From contig NZ_JACHOR010000005.1 in assembly GCF_014199945.1 (NCBI RefSeq), positions 62,001-126,000 of the forward strand: a DNA stretch of 64,000 bases. The letters are read 5' to 3'. The position numbers and the translations under genes were made by a program. This document shows, in pieces, positions 36,314 to 46,510 of the stretch. Position 1 is the stretch's first letter. Every line of letters starts with the position of its first letter. Source of the stretch: Brevundimonas variabilis (GTDB lineage Bacteria > Pseudomonadota > Alphaproteobacteria > Caulobacterales > Caulobacteraceae). The notes beneath the pieces are model-generated. The model did not search any database and was not told the origin of the DNA. It worked only from the letters and a program-made list of their open reading frames with translations.

Positions 36314-36733
36314 TTAAGGTTTGCCGCGCGCGACTTCGCCCCGGGCGCGCCGGATCGTTTCGCGCGTTGTGGCCGACATCGCCGCATCATCCAGGGCCCG
36401 GTCGAAACGGGCCAGCAAGGCCGTCTCGTCCTGTTCGATGGCGGACAGGGCTGCGGCCTCGTCGCGGCCCAGCGCGACCTTCACGTCCTTGACGACCTTG
36501 CGGGCCGTGGCCACCAGGCCCTCGCCATGGGTGGCCTCGCCGCCCCGGGCCTCGATCTCGGTGGCCAGGCCAGCGGCCAGACCCCGGCGGTGGGCCTCGC
36601 GGGTGCGATAGAAGTCGGCATGACCGGCATCCGGCGTGGCTTCGGCCGCCTCGCCATAGGTCGTGGCATTGTCCAGCAGGGCCGAATACAGGCCGTTCAG
36701 CAGCTTGATGTCGTGGCGGTTGTCGATGGCCAT
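36314..36733 (-). CDS. DUF2383 / PA2169-type four-helix-bundle protein
   Basis: 139 residues from ATG 36733 (MAIDNRHDIKLLNGLYSALLDNATTY), with AGGGA upstream; an upstream in-frame ATG at 36811 would overlap kynA sequence and adds no conserved residues. The protein is all-helical with ferritin-like-bundle spacing: HADFYRTREAHRRGLAAGLATEIEARGGE is the family hallmark. Such proteins are small, cytoplasmic and often stress-linked; no activity is established. Confidence 0.82.
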   Translation of the reverse strand: MAIDNRHDIKLLNGLYSALLDNATTYGEAAEATPDAGHADFYRTREAHRRGLAAGLATEIEARGGEATHGEGLVATARKVVKDVKVALGRDEAAALSAIEQDETALLARFDRALDDAAMSATTRETIRRARGEVARGKP

Positions 36734-36786
36734 GGTCGTGTCCCTGAAATGAGACCGATAAACCGCCCAGCTTGGCCGTGGTTCCG

Positions 36787-37599
36787 CTAAAGCCGGGTGC
36801 GCAGGGACCACAGTTCCGGGAAGCAGCGCTTCTCCAGCGTGGTGGTCAGATAGGCCACGCCCTCGGTCCCACCGGTGCCCCGGCGCCGGCCGATGATCCG
36901 CTCGATAGTCACCACATGCTTGTGCCGCCAGGTGACCATGGCGTCATCCAGATCGACCAGCTTCTCGGCCAGTTGATACAGCGACCACCAGCGGTCGGTG
37001 TCGCGATAGACCTCCAGCCACGCTGATTCGACGCCCTCGGAGGGCCGATAGGGCTGGCTGACGTCGCGGCCCAGCACCTCGGCGGGCACCGGCAGGCCGG
37101 CGCGGGCCATCTGGGCCAGGGTGTCGTCATACAGGCTGGGGGCCATCAGGGCCTCGGTCAGGGCGGCGTGGGCCTCGGGCCGGTCCTCTTGGAACCGCAG
37201 GAATTTCGCATCCTTCAGCCCCAGCATGGCCTCCAGCCGCCGGAACTGGTCGCTCTGGAAGCCGGAACTGGAGCCCAGCACCGAGCGGAACCGCAGATAG
37301 TCCGCCGGGGTCATGGTGGCCAGGATGTCCCAGCTCTGGGTCATCACCGCCTGGATCCGGCTGACGCGGGCCAGGCTCTTGTAGGCGGGCACCAGATCGC
37401 CGGACCGCACCAGCTGCTGGGCCAGGCCGACCTCGTGCAGGATCTGCTTGAGCCACAGTTCCTTGGTCTGGTGGATGATGACGAACAGCATCTCGTCGTG
37501 CTGGTCGCTGATCGGGTCCTGCGCCGACAGAAGCTGGTCCAGGCCCAGATAGCGGGCATAGGTCATGCTGGCGGGCGGGGTGTCGGCGGTGTCGGTCAT
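36787..37599 (-). CDS. kynA: Tryptophan 2,3-dioxygenase
   Basis: Haem dioxygenase that opens the indole ring of L-Trp to N-formylkynurenine. 270 residues. Family blocks are HDEMLFVIIHQTKELWLKQI, the GSSSGFQSDQFRRLE signature, and WRHKHVVTIERIIG with the proximal haem histidine; GTGGTEGVAYL near the C-terminus closes the site. I chose the ATG at 37599 (MTDTADTPPASMTYARYL). No other kynurenine-pathway gene lies in the window. Divergent from the HisN-type phosphatase. Confidence 0.95.
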   Translation of the reverse strand: MTDTADTPPASMTYARYLGLDQLLSAQDPISDQHDEMLFVIIHQTKELWLKQILHEVGLAQQLVRSGDLVPAYKSLARVSRIQAVMTQSWDILATMTPADYLRFRSVLGSSSGFQSDQFRRLEAMLGLKDAKFLRFQEDRPEAHAALTEALMAPSLYDDTLAQMARAGLPVPAEVLGRDVSQPYRPSEGVESAWLEVYRDTDRWWSLYQLAEKLVDLDDAMVTWRHKHVVTIERIIGRRRGTGGTEGVAYLTTTLEKRCFPELWSLRTRL

Positions 37600-37728
37600 G
37601 GCCAACCTATCGGCCCGAACGGCCGCGCCCTCAAGTCGCCGGTGCTTGGCGACGCGGCGCGAAGATGCGATGGCACCCCGCTTACGGGGATGCGTTCCCT
37701 TCCCCTGTCTTCCGTGAAACCGACCCGC

Positions 37729-38514
37729 ATGACCGAATACGAAGCCTTTGCCGTCGAACTGGCCCGCGTGGCCGCCGACGTGACCCTGCCCTTCTTCCGC
37801 GGCGACTATGCCGAGGAGAACAAGGCCGGGCCGGGGGCCTTCGACCCCGTGACCGAGGCCGACAAGGCCGCCGAGGCCGCGATCCGCAAGGCCATCGCCG
37901 CCCGCTATCCGGACCACGGCGTGATCGGCGAGGAATATGGCGAGGACCGGCCCGACGCCGACCATGTCTGGGTTCTGGACCCCATCGACGGCACGCGCGC
38001 CTTCATCGCCGGCCTGCCGCTGTGGACGACCCTGATCGCCCTGCGCACCGAAGGCCGTCCGTCTGTCGGGATCATCGCCCAGCCCTATCTGGACGAGATC
38101 TTCCTGGGCGGACCGTCCGGAGCCCGGCTGTTGCGCGGCGGAGGCGAGACGGGGTTGAAGGTGCGGTCGTGCGAGAGACTGACCGACGCCGTGCTGGCGA
38201 CCACTGATCCCGACCTGTTCACCGGCCCGGAGCTTGGGGCCTGGACCCAGGTGCGGGCCGCCGCCCGTCTGGCCCGGTTCGGCTGTGACGCCTATGCCTA
38301 TGCCATGGTCGCGGCGGGACGGATCGATCTGGTCGCAGAGAGCGGGCTGAAGGTCTGGGACTGGTCGGCCCTGGTGCCCGTGGTCGAGGCTGCCGGCGGA
38401 CAGGTCACCGACTGGCGCGGCGGGCCTCCGTCCGGCAACGGCCAGATCATTGCCGTGGGCGACCCCCGCGTGCGCGAACAGGCCCTCGTCGCCTTCCGCC
38501 GGGCGGCCCTGTAA
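37729..38514 (+). CDS. hisN: Inositol-monophosphatase-family phosphatase, HisN type
   Basis: Probably histidinol-phosphate phosphatase, the last dephosphorylation of histidine synthesis in many alphaproteobacteria. 261 residues from ATG 37729 (MTEYEAFAVELARVAADV); an ATG at 37690 would add 13 weakly typical residues. Metal ligands are in GEEYGE and VLDPIDGTRAFI, with WDWSALVPVVEAAGG near the C-terminus. The DPIDGTRAF variant with IGEEYGED is characteristic of HisN-like members over SuhB. hisS, but no other his biosynthetic gene, is in the window. Confidence 0.85.
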   Translation: MTEYEAFAVELARVAADVTLPFFRGDYAEENKAGPGAFDPVTEADKAAEAAIRKAIAARYPDHGVIGEEYGEDRPDADHVWVLDPIDGTRAFIAGLPLWTTLIALRTEGRPSVGIIAQPYLDEIFLGGPSGARLLRGGGETGLKVRSCERLTDAVLATTDPDLFTGPELGAWTQVRAAARLARFGCDAYAYAMVAAGRIDLVAESGLKVWDWSALVPVVEAAGGQVTDWRGGPPSGNGQIIAVGDPRVREQALVAFRRAAL

Positions 38515-38520
38515 GTGCCC

Positions 38521-38549
38521 TTCATCCCGGCGAAAGCCGGGATGAGCGG
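38521..38549. repeat. Compact family A hairpin, copy 6
   Basis: The two arms are fused without the usual centre, giving TTCATCCCGGCGAAAGCCGG then GATGAGCGG. It lies exactly in the 37-base gap between two convergent genes (stops at 38514 and 38552). Probably a bidirectional terminator or mRNA-stabilising hairpin. Confidence 0.9.
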
Positions 38550-38551
38550 GA

Positions 38552-39535
38552 TTATTTCGTCGTCACCGCATCGGCCATGGCGTCGAACTCGGCCAGGAAC
38601 ACCGCCCTGAGCGGATCGGTCTCCATGATGACCTCATGTCTGGATCCCGGCACCTCGACGTAGCGACCGCGCGACAGGCGTTTGGTCGCCCACTGGTTGG
38701 TCTGCTTCCAGACCCGGTCGTCGTCGCCCGGCTGGACTACCGTCACCGGGATCGACACGGCCTTCAGGGCCCGCGGCTTCAGCGCCCGCTCACCGGCATC
38801 AAGGGCAAACGCCAGCCAGCCCCAGGTCGGGCCGCCGACCGCCAGATGCGGGCAGGCATACAGCTGCTGGCGCCACAGGTCATAGCGACCCTCGTCCGTC
38901 GTCAGGGCGTCGGTCTCGAAGGTGTGGCCGAAGGGATCGTCGGGCTCGTCCAGGAGGAAGTCGCCCGCCTTGCCATGCCGCAGGTTCCAGCGCACCGCCA
39001 GCTTGACCGACCACATCGACCGCTTGCCGGTCTTGATCTTCAGCATGGGGGCCGAGAGCACGGCGCCGGCGAAATGACGGTCGCTCGTCTCCAGCGACAG
39101 CATGTTCAGCGCCGCTCCCATGGAATGGCCGACCATGATCCACGGCTTGGGCGCCCGATCGCCATAGAAGTCGAGCAGCCGGTCGAAATCGTCCAGAAAC
39201 TCCTCGACCGCCCGGGCGTGGCCCTTCAGCCGGTCCGGCATCAACCGCGCCGACAGCCCCTGTCCGCGCCAGTCATGGGCCAGGACGCAGAAGCCCCGCG
39301 CGAGGAAATTGCCGATCACCTCGAAATATTTCTCGATCGGCTCGGTGCGGCCAGGGCTGAGGACGACCGTCCCGCGCGGGGTGGCCGCCACCAGGCTCGA
39401 GGGCGTCCAGAAGGCCGAGCGCAGTCTCAGGCCACCGGCACCCCTGAACCATTCGCCCTTGCCCCCCGGCGGTGCATCGGCCCCCGGCACGCCCATCAGC
39501 GGCGCATCGGTATCGGCCCGGGACACGCGGGTCAT
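38552..39535 (-). CDS. Alpha/beta hydrolase (lysophospholipase-like)
   Basis: 327 residues. The nucleophile elbow is GHSMGAALN, the oxyanion region HDWRGQGLS follows strand 4, and the catalytic acid and His are expected in VVQPGDDDRVW and PGSRHEVIME. This arrangement is that of the monoglyceride lipase/lysophospholipase PldB group. No signal peptide. The start overlaps the stop of the upstream lipoprotein-like methyltransferase gene by four bases (ATGA at 39532-39535), so the two are translated together. Confidence 0.9.
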   Translation of the reverse strand: MTRVSRADTDAPLMGVPGADAPPGGKGEWFRGAGGLRLRSAFWTPSSLVAATPRGTVVLSPGRTEPIEKYFEVIGNFLARGFCVLAHDWRGQGLSARLMPDRLKGHARAVEEFLDDFDRLLDFYGDRAPKPWIMVGHSMGAALNMLSLETSDRHFAGAVLSAPMLKIKTGKRSMWSVKLAVRWNLRHGKAGDFLLDEPDDPFGHTFETDALTTDEGRYDLWRQQLYACPHLAVGGPTWGWLAFALDAGERALKPRALKAVSIPVTVVQPGDDDRVWKQTNQWATKRLSRGRYVEVPGSRHEVIMETDPLRAVFLAEFDAMADAVTTK

Positions 39536-40455
39536 TCCGGCTTCCTGAATTTCAGGGTCATCCGGTCGCTCTCGCCGATGGCGTCGTATTCGGTGCGATC
39601 GAAATCCGGATCCGGCGGCGCGCCCCGGGGTGCCGTCAATCGTTGAGGCGCCAGGGTTTCGACCCCGAAGGGATGGTCCTTCGAATCCGCGTCATTGGCA
39701 TTGATCTCGGAGGCCTCGACGAAGACGAAGCCGGCTTCCTCGGCCAGCTGTCGCACGAAGGCCTCCTGAACATAGCCATTGGCTGCCGCCGGGTCCTGGT
39801 CGGCGTCCGGACCCAGCCGGTGCTGTTCGATGCCCAGGACCCCGCCGGGACGCAGGGCGGCAAAGGCGTCGGCAAAGGCCTTTTCGGCAATGCCCGAAGC
39901 CATCCAGGCGTGGATGTTGCGCATGAACAGGACCATGTCGGCCGTGCCCGCCGGGGCCACTGGGCCGGTCATGGGCCCGAAGGCCGTGAACTGGATCTCG
40001 CCATACAGCAGACGGTCGGCCCCGAACTGGCGCTGATAGGCGGCCATCAGGGCGGCCTGGGCCGGGTCCGACCCGGGACCGGTGGCGAAACCGGCGGCGA
40101 TATAGGTGCCACCGCCCTCGGCCAGATAGGGGGCCAGGATCTCGGTGTACCAGCCGCTGCCAGGCCAGAACTCGACCACCGTCATATCGGGCCTCAGCCC
40201 GAAGAAGCGCAGGGTCTCCATCGGATGGCGCCATTCGTCCCGCGCGCGGTCGGCGATGCGCCAGGGGCCCGTGACGGCCCACTCCAGCGATCCCTCCGGC
40301 GGGCCGGACGGGGTGGTCGCAGGGGGCGGCTTGGCCGTTTCCTCGCGGCGGCCGCAGCCGGCAAGCGCGAGGGCTGACAGGGCCGATGCCCCCAGCAACA
40401 GGCCCCGGCGCGTGGCCGCAGCCCGCGATATCGGTCGTTCAGACGCCATGCCCAC
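39532..40455 (-). CDS. Exported methyltransferase-like protein with Tat/lipoprotein signal
   Basis: 307 residues. The N-terminus has a twin-arginine segment (AAATRRGLLLGASALSALALAGC) ending in a lipobox, so it is likely a Tat-exported lipoprotein. The rest is a class I SAM methyltransferase fold: motif I VVEFWPGSGWYTEILAPYL, then VLFMRNIHAWM, and ALRPGGVLGIEQHRLG. The end DAIGESDRMTLKFRKP is identical in style to the next gene's. Since SAM is cytoplasmic, catalysis outside the membrane is puzzling. Start may be ATG 40455 or 40449. Paralogue and neighbour: 40555-41382. Confidence 0.83.
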   Translation of the reverse strand: MGMASERPISRAAATRRGLLLGASALSALALAGCGRREETAKPPPATTPSGPPEGSLEWAVTGPWRIADRARDEWRHPMETLRFFGLRPDMTVVEFWPGSGWYTEILAPYLAEGGGTYIAAGFATGPGSDPAQAALMAAYQRQFGADRLLYGEIQFTAFGPMTGPVAPAGTADMVLFMRNIHAWMASGIAEKAFADAFAALRPGGVLGIEQHRLGPDADQDPAAANGYVQEAFVRQLAEEAGFVFVEASEINANDADSKDHPFGVETLAPQRLTAPRGAPPDPDFDRTEYDAIGESDRMTLKFRKPE

Positions 40456-40554
40456 TCCGCGTCAGGCTGGCGCGCACCCGAACAGGCGTGCACGCGCGAT
40501 CATTCCCCGACGTGGCTGGCTTAAGGCGGTTCGCAGAGCCGGTCAAAGCCGGTC

Positions 40555-41382
40555 TCAGGCCGGCTTGCGGAACCGCAGGGTCATGCGGTCGCTTTCGCCG
40601 ATCGCATCATACTGGGCCCGTTCGGCCTCGGTCAGGGGCGTGGGCCGGTCGGTGGCAACGCCATTGCGCGGCGCGCTGGTACGGACCGGCGGCAGGGTCC
40701 AGACGCCATAGGGGTGGTCGCGGTCATCCTTGGGGTTGGCGTTCAGCTCGCTGCGGCCCTCCAGCACGAAACCGGCGTCCTGGGCGGCCTTGATGATGTA
40801 GCTCTCGGAGACATAGCCGGTCGAGGCGGTCTGGTCCGGATTGGTGCCCTCGATGGCGCGGTGCTGTTCGATGGCCAGGATACCGCCGGGCTTCAGCGCC
40901 TTGTGGAAGGCCTGCAGGAAGGGCGCGGTCCGGCCGGCGCGGTGCCAGTTGTGGAAGGCGCGGGCCACCAGGACCATGTCGGCGGTGCCGTCCGCGACGA
41001 CCATCGACTCGGCGGGGTTGTTGACCGCCACATACTGGCCGCCGGTCGCCTCGGCATAGGGTTTCAGGATCGCGGTCCACCAGCCGGCACGGCCGGGCGA
41101 GATCTCCACGATCGTGGTGCCGGGGGTCAGGCCCCAGAAGGTCAGGCTTTCGACCGGATGGCGGTAGACGTCGCGCGCCACATCGGCGGCCGGGCGGGTG
41201 GACGACGTCACGGCGGCCTGCAGCGCGGCGTCTTCCAGAAGCACGGGCGGGGTCATGGCGGCGCGGCGGGCGGTGCGCTCGGCCGGGGTTTCGCTGGCGG
41301 TGGTCGGCAGGACCTGGGCAGCCGCGGGCAGGGCCAGGGCGAGGACGGTGGCGACGACAGATGTTGAGGCGAGCAGGCGCAT
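40555..41382 (-). CDS. Exported methyltransferase-like protein with Sec signal (paralogue)
   Basis: 275 residues with a Sec signal peptide (MRLLASTSVVATVLALALPAAAQ). The fold is methyltransferase-like (IVEISPGRAGWWTAILKPY, VLVARAFHNWH, ALKPGGILAIEQHRAI), but the glycine-rich loop reads PGRAGW instead of GxGxG, so SAM binding may be weakened. The C-terminus (YDAIGESDRMTLRFRKPA) matches the adjacent paralogue. The two differ in export route, Sec here and Tat/lipoprotein there. Function unknown. Confidence 0.82.
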   Translation of the reverse strand: MRLLASTSVVATVLALALPAAAQVLPTTASETPAERTARRAAMTPPVLLEDAALQAAVTSSTRPAADVARDVYRHPVESLTFWGLTPGTTIVEISPGRAGWWTAILKPYAEATGGQYVAVNNPAESMVVADGTADMVLVARAFHNWHRAGRTAPFLQAFHKALKPGGILAIEQHRAIEGTNPDQTASTGYVSESYIIKAAQDAGFVLEGRSELNANPKDDRDHPYGVWTLPPVRTSAPRNGVATDRPTPLTEAERAQYDAIGESDRMTLRFRKPA

Positions 41383-41461
41383 GGGAGATCTCCGGTGCAG
41401 CGGGCAGGGTTGGCATTATCCATACGGCACGGAGCGTCCGGGGCAAGCACCGATCCACCCC

Positions 41462-41490
41462 CTTGACGTCGCGGCAAGCCTTCCCAAATT
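41462..41490 (+). promoter_or_regulatory. Sigma-32-like heat-shock promoter of hsp20
   Basis: CTTGACG at 41462-41468, 13 bases, then TCCCAAAT at 41482-41489. This follows the CTTGAAA-N13-CCCCATNT layout closely (CTTGA exact, three C in the -10). Transcription would begin near 41497, leaving a leader of about 100 bases, as expected for a ROSE-controlled gene. Confidence 0.65.
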
Positions 41491-41504
41491 CACTTCCGAG
41501 CGTG

Positions 41505-41595
41505 CCGATACCGGGCGCTCCAGACCCGGCGGGGCCTTTTTCGGGACCGCCACGGACTGACCTTCAACCTTGCTGATCCTCAGGAGGATAGACCT
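41505..41595 (+). promoter_or_regulatory. ROSE-like RNA thermometer in the hsp20 leader
   Basis: The last hairpin places TTGCT (41570-41574) and GATCCTC opposite the Shine-Dalgarno AGGAGG (41582-41587), which is the defining U(U/C)GCU anti-SD arrangement of ROSE elements. Upstream in the leader, CCGGG/CCCGG (41511-41515 with 41525-41529) and further GC-rich hairpins give the usual multi-stem leader. The start codon is eight bases after AGGAGG. Not folded by program. Confidence 0.65.
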
Positions 41596-42054
41596 ATGCG
41601 TACCCTGGACCTGACACCCCTGTACCGTTCCGCCGTCGGCTTCGACCGTCTGGCCGGATTGCTGGAAAACGCCGCGCGCACCGGCGAGACCACCGGCTGG
41701 CCCCCCTACAATATCGAGACGACGGGCGAGAACGCCTACCGGATCGAGATCGCCGTGGCCGGCTTCAAGCCCGAGGAGCTGAACCTCGAGGTCAAGGAAA
41801 ACCTGCTGACCGTCACGGGCAAGAAGGCCGCCAATGACGATGCGGCCCGCAAATACCTGCATCGCGGCCTGGCCGAGCGCGACTTCGAGCGCCGTTTCCA
41901 GCTGGCCGACTATGTGGTCGTGACCGAGGCCAGCCTCGACAACGGCCTGCTGGCCATCAGCCTGAAGCGGGAACTGCCCGAGGCGCTCAAGCCCCGCAGC
42001 ATCCCGATCGGCACGGCCAAGCCCCTGATCGAGGGCGAAAAGACCGCCGCCTGA
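41596..42054 (+). CDS. Small heat-shock protein Hsp20 (IbpA-like)
   Basis: ATP-independent holdase of 152 residues. The N-terminus MRTLDLTPLYRSAVGFDRL is the class A rhizobial-type sHsp/IbpA opening. The alpha-crystallin domain runs from about residue 35 to 125, with NAYRIEIAVAGFKPEELNLEVKENLLTVTGKK and the conserved ASLDNGLLAISLKRELPE. The C-terminal IPI motif (SIPIG) mediates oligomerisation. Heat induction is supported by the promoter and leader. A terminator with six T follows. Confidence 0.95.
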   Translation: MRTLDLTPLYRSAVGFDRLAGLLENAARTGETTGWPPYNIETTGENAYRIEIAVAGFKPEELNLEVKENLLTVTGKKAANDDAARKYLHRGLAERDFERRFQLADYVVVTEASLDNGLLAISLKRELPEALKPRSIPIGTAKPLIEGEKTAA

Positions 42055-42074
42055 TTGCGGCAGGGAGAGGCGGG

Positions 42075-42106
42075 AGAGGCGGTCGAAAGGCCGCCTCTTT
42101 CTTTTT
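42075..42106 (+). terminator. Rho-independent terminator of hsp20
   Basis: AGAGGCGG (42075-42082) pairs with CCGCCTCT (42091-42098), followed by TTCTTTTT. It runs directly into the family C repeats. Confidence 0.88.
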
Positions 42107-42178
42107 GGGGCTACCGCGCTTCGCGCGACTTGAGCCCGGGATTTCTGGGGCTACCGCGCTTCGCGCGACTTGAGCCCC
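42102..42178. repeat. Two tandem family C hairpins, copies 2 and 3
   Basis: Two copies of about 37 bases at 42102-42138 and 42142-42178, each containing GGGGCTACCGCGCTTCGCGC followed by GACTTGAGCCC. Both closely match the copy after rplS (35880-35913). The outer GGGGCT/AGCCCC and inner GCGC/GCGC pairings give a bulged hairpin. Confidence 0.88.
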
Positions 42179-42189
42179 GTATTTCTATT

Positions 42190-42317
42190 CCGCTCATCCC
42201 GGCGAAAGCCGGGACCCAGTTCTTTCACGAGACCGGTGCGCGGGATTGGCGGATCGGGCTCAATGATTGATCCGCGCGCCCAAAGTTCTGGGTCCCGGCT
42301 TTCGCCGGGATGAACGG
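42190..42317. repeat. Paired-arm palindromic element, family A copy 7
   Basis: 128 bp with consensus arms. The centre shares GGTGCGCGGGATTG with copy 5 (34563 region), showing that some centres are related. It ends seven bases before the stop of the leftward FAD oxidoreductase gene. Confidence 0.92.
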
Positions 42318-42323
42318 GGCAGG

Positions 42324-43619
42324 TTACTGCAGCGCGGCCGCCACCGCCTCGATTCGCTTGCGGATGTCGGGCACGGCGATGGTTTCCCAGAAGGCGGCGC
42401 GGGCCGGGGGGCCGAGGACGAACAGCCGGTCATCGGCGCGGCCTTCGGCGTCCAGCACCCGGCCCTGATCGTCCAGATCCAGCCCCAGTCTGAGGGCGTC
42501 CATCCGCGCCCGCCCGGACGCCAGCAGGGGCCCGGTCAGGCCGTCGCGCGCCGGATCATGGCCCGGCCCCGAACAGTCGATCAGCCAGTCCGCCGTGAGC
42601 GCCGGCCGGGCCGGTCCATGGCGCGGGGTCCAGTCCAGCGACACGGAGGCCGCCCCCGGCCGGATCGCCACCACCCGCCCGGCGGTCATCGTCAGCCGGT
42701 CGTCCGCCTTCAGCCGCTCCAGCGCCCCGGCGATCGACCCCGCAATCCGGTGCCGGTGCACATCCCACCAGGGTCGCAGGTGCCGCACGATCCGTCCCCG
42801 GATCGCCGGGTCCGCGGCCTGCCAGGCGTCGGCCGTCAGCGGCCGCAGCGTCTCCATCAGCGAGCGCCAGCCCTCGCGTCCCGCCACCGTCCGCGCGAGC
42901 GCCAGCCGCCCCGACAGCGGCCCCTCCAGCAGCCCGGCCTCCAGCGGCGCGGGCACATCGGGTCTGGGTCCGTGGGCCCGGGGCATCAGGCCGCGCCGCG
43001 ACAGGGCCGTCGCCCGCCCGCGCCAGCCCCGGCCCTCCAGCATCAGCAGCATGTCGACCATGGTCAGGCCCGTGCCGATGATCAGCACATCGTCCTCCGC
43101 CCCGATCCGCTCCAGCGCCCCGGGAGCCCAGGGATCGGCGATCACCCGCTCCGAGGCTCCCGCCGGGGCCGTGCGCGGGGCCGGATTGCCGGTGGCCAGC
43201 ACCACGGCCCGCGCCTTCAGCCGGCGGCCGTCCTCCAGCACCACAGCGTCCGTCCCGATCGCCGCCACCGTCCCCGTGATCCGGGTGATGAGGCCGGGAC
43301 AGGCGGCATCCACGGTCGCCAGCCGGTGCTGCACATAGTCGCCGAACACCCGGCGCGGGGCAAAGCCGTCGGGATCGGCATGGTCGGGCCGGTGCGTCTC
43401 CAGCCAGCGCACGAAATGGCCGGGATCGCCGTCCACCGCGCTCATCCGGGCCGAGCGCACATTCAGCAGATGCCCCTCGAACAGCGTCGCATAGGCCACG
43501 CCCCGCCCGAAATCCCCGCCGCGATCGATCAGGGCCGAGGCGACGCCCCGCTCGGCCAGCCGGGCGGCCAGCATGGCCCCCGAATACCCGCCCCCCACGA
43601 TCACCACCGCTCCGCCCAC
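42324..43619 (-). CDS. FAD/NAD(P)-binding oxidoreductase
   Basis: 431 residues from the GTG at 43619 (VGGAVVIVGGGYSGAMLAARL), with AGGGAGA upstream; the frame stays open to 44024, but that stretch is repeat sequence. The dinucleotide motif GGGYSG is at the N-terminus, a second nucleotide-binding site is DDVLIIGTGLTMVDMLLML, and ATGNPAP precedes it. This is the layout of the FAD-NAD(P)-binding (YdhS/HI0933-like) family, which includes hydroxyacylglutathione- or amine-linked enzymes of unclear substrate. No partner gene is adjacent. Confidence 0.85.
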   Translation of the reverse strand: MGGAVVIVGGGYSGAMLAARLAERGVASALIDRGGDFGRGVAYATLFEGHLLNVRSARMSAVDGDPGHFVRWLETHRPDHADPDGFAPRRVFGDYVQHRLATVDAACPGLITRITGTVAAIGTDAVVLEDGRRLKARAVVLATGNPAPRTAPAGASERVIADPWAPGALERIGAEDDVLIIGTGLTMVDMLLMLEGRGWRGRATALSRRGLMPRAHGPRPDVPAPLEAGLLEGPLSGRLALARTVAGREGWRSLMETLRPLTADAWQAADPAIRGRIVRHLRPWWDVHRHRIAGSIAGALERLKADDRLTMTAGRVVAIRPGAASVSLDWTPRHGPARPALTADWLIDCSGPGHDPARDGLTGPLLASGRARMDALRLGLDLDDQGRVLDAEGRADDRLFVLGPPARAAFWETIAVPDIRKRIEAVAAALQ

Positions 43620-43725
43620 GCTGTCTCCCTGTTTTGACCGCTTGTGAACCGGGTCGCGGGCCGGGTCAAAGGGATGGGGGGGGTGACCGATCCTCTCCTT
43701 CGTCACGCTCCGGCTCCAGTCCATC

Positions 43726-43892
43726 GTCATCCTCCGGCGTAGCGAAGCGGAGACCGGGGGACCCAGCGGTGCCGAAGGCGATCTGTTCAGGCCAAATTTC
43801 CGAAGCTCCGGTGTCCGCGACAGGGTCGTGCTTCCGCACGCCGCTGGCTCCCCCGGTCTGCGCCGCGAAGGCGCGGCTTGCCGGAGGATGAC
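43726..43892. repeat. Family B palindromic element copy 4
   Basis: 167 bp with arms GTCATCCTCCGGCGTAGCG and inverse CTTGCCGGAGGATGAC, inner motif GGGGGACCCAGCGG and an imperfect inverse. It lies upstream of the GTG-started FAD gene and downstream of thiC. The rest of the 620-base gap contains family A copy 8 and a triple ACAATCCAG repeat near 43995-44022, with no gene. Confidence 0.9.
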
Positions 43893-44098
43893 GACAGGGG
43901 GAAAGAGGCTCTCACCCCGCCGCGCTCGCCCCGACGTCCCCGACAGCCTTTCGCCAGGGTGTAGACTGTGCGATTTCACCCCCGGACGGAGGCGCAATCC
44001 AGACAATCCAGACAATCCAGACACCGTTTACGCCCGGTGCTGATCGAACCGAGCGGGACGATCAAGACGGTATTTTTTCCGCTTGGCCCCCGCCCCAT

Positions 44099-44226
44099 CC
44101 GCTCATCCCGGCGAAAGCCGGGAACCCGTTCTTTCGCGAGACCCGTGACCCGGACGGCCAGCCCCGCATGACCGGACAGGTGACCCGCCCAAAGCCCCGG
44201 GTCCCGGCTTTCGCCGGGATGAGCGG
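44099..44226. repeat. Paired-arm palindromic element, family A copy 8
   Basis: 128 bp between the FAD oxidoreductase region and the thiC stop. Left-arm end reads GGGAACCC in place of GGGACCCA; otherwise consensus arms. Confidence 0.92.
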
Positions 44227-44240
44227 ATCAGTGGGATCGC

Positions 44241-46325
<2,085 letters not shown>

Positions 46326-46326
46326 T

Positions 46327-46412
46327 CATCCCTTCGCCGGCATGACCCGGATCAGGTTCGACCGGTCAGGCGATCACGCCAATCTCAGTCGCTCTGGCGC
46401 GACCCCCGGGAG
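46327..46412 (-). promoter_or_regulatory. TPP riboswitch (THI element) upstream of thiC
   Basis: On the minus strand the conserved CUGAGA (complement of TCTCAG at 46383-46388) is followed by a variable arm, then GAACCUGAUC (complement near 46351-46360), CCGGGUCAUGCCGGCGAAGGGA. These are the pyrimidine- and pyrophosphate-binding parts of the aptamer. With TPP bound it would reduce thiC expression, most likely by hiding the ribosome site downstream. Confidence 0.95.
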
Positions 46413-46510
46413 AACGACACGACGATAGGCGGTTCGTGCGCGATTGGAAACCTTTGGCGCGCGGCAGACGAACAGGCGAGCTAGGCTGGCCCCCCAGCGG
46501 GAGTAGCGAC

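Noticed and set aside
42324..44024. N-terminal extension of the FAD oxidoreductase to 44024
   Set aside because: The extra 135 codons are translated family B repeat. The dinucleotide-binding motif must be near the N-terminus, and the GTG at 43619 has an AGGGAGA site.
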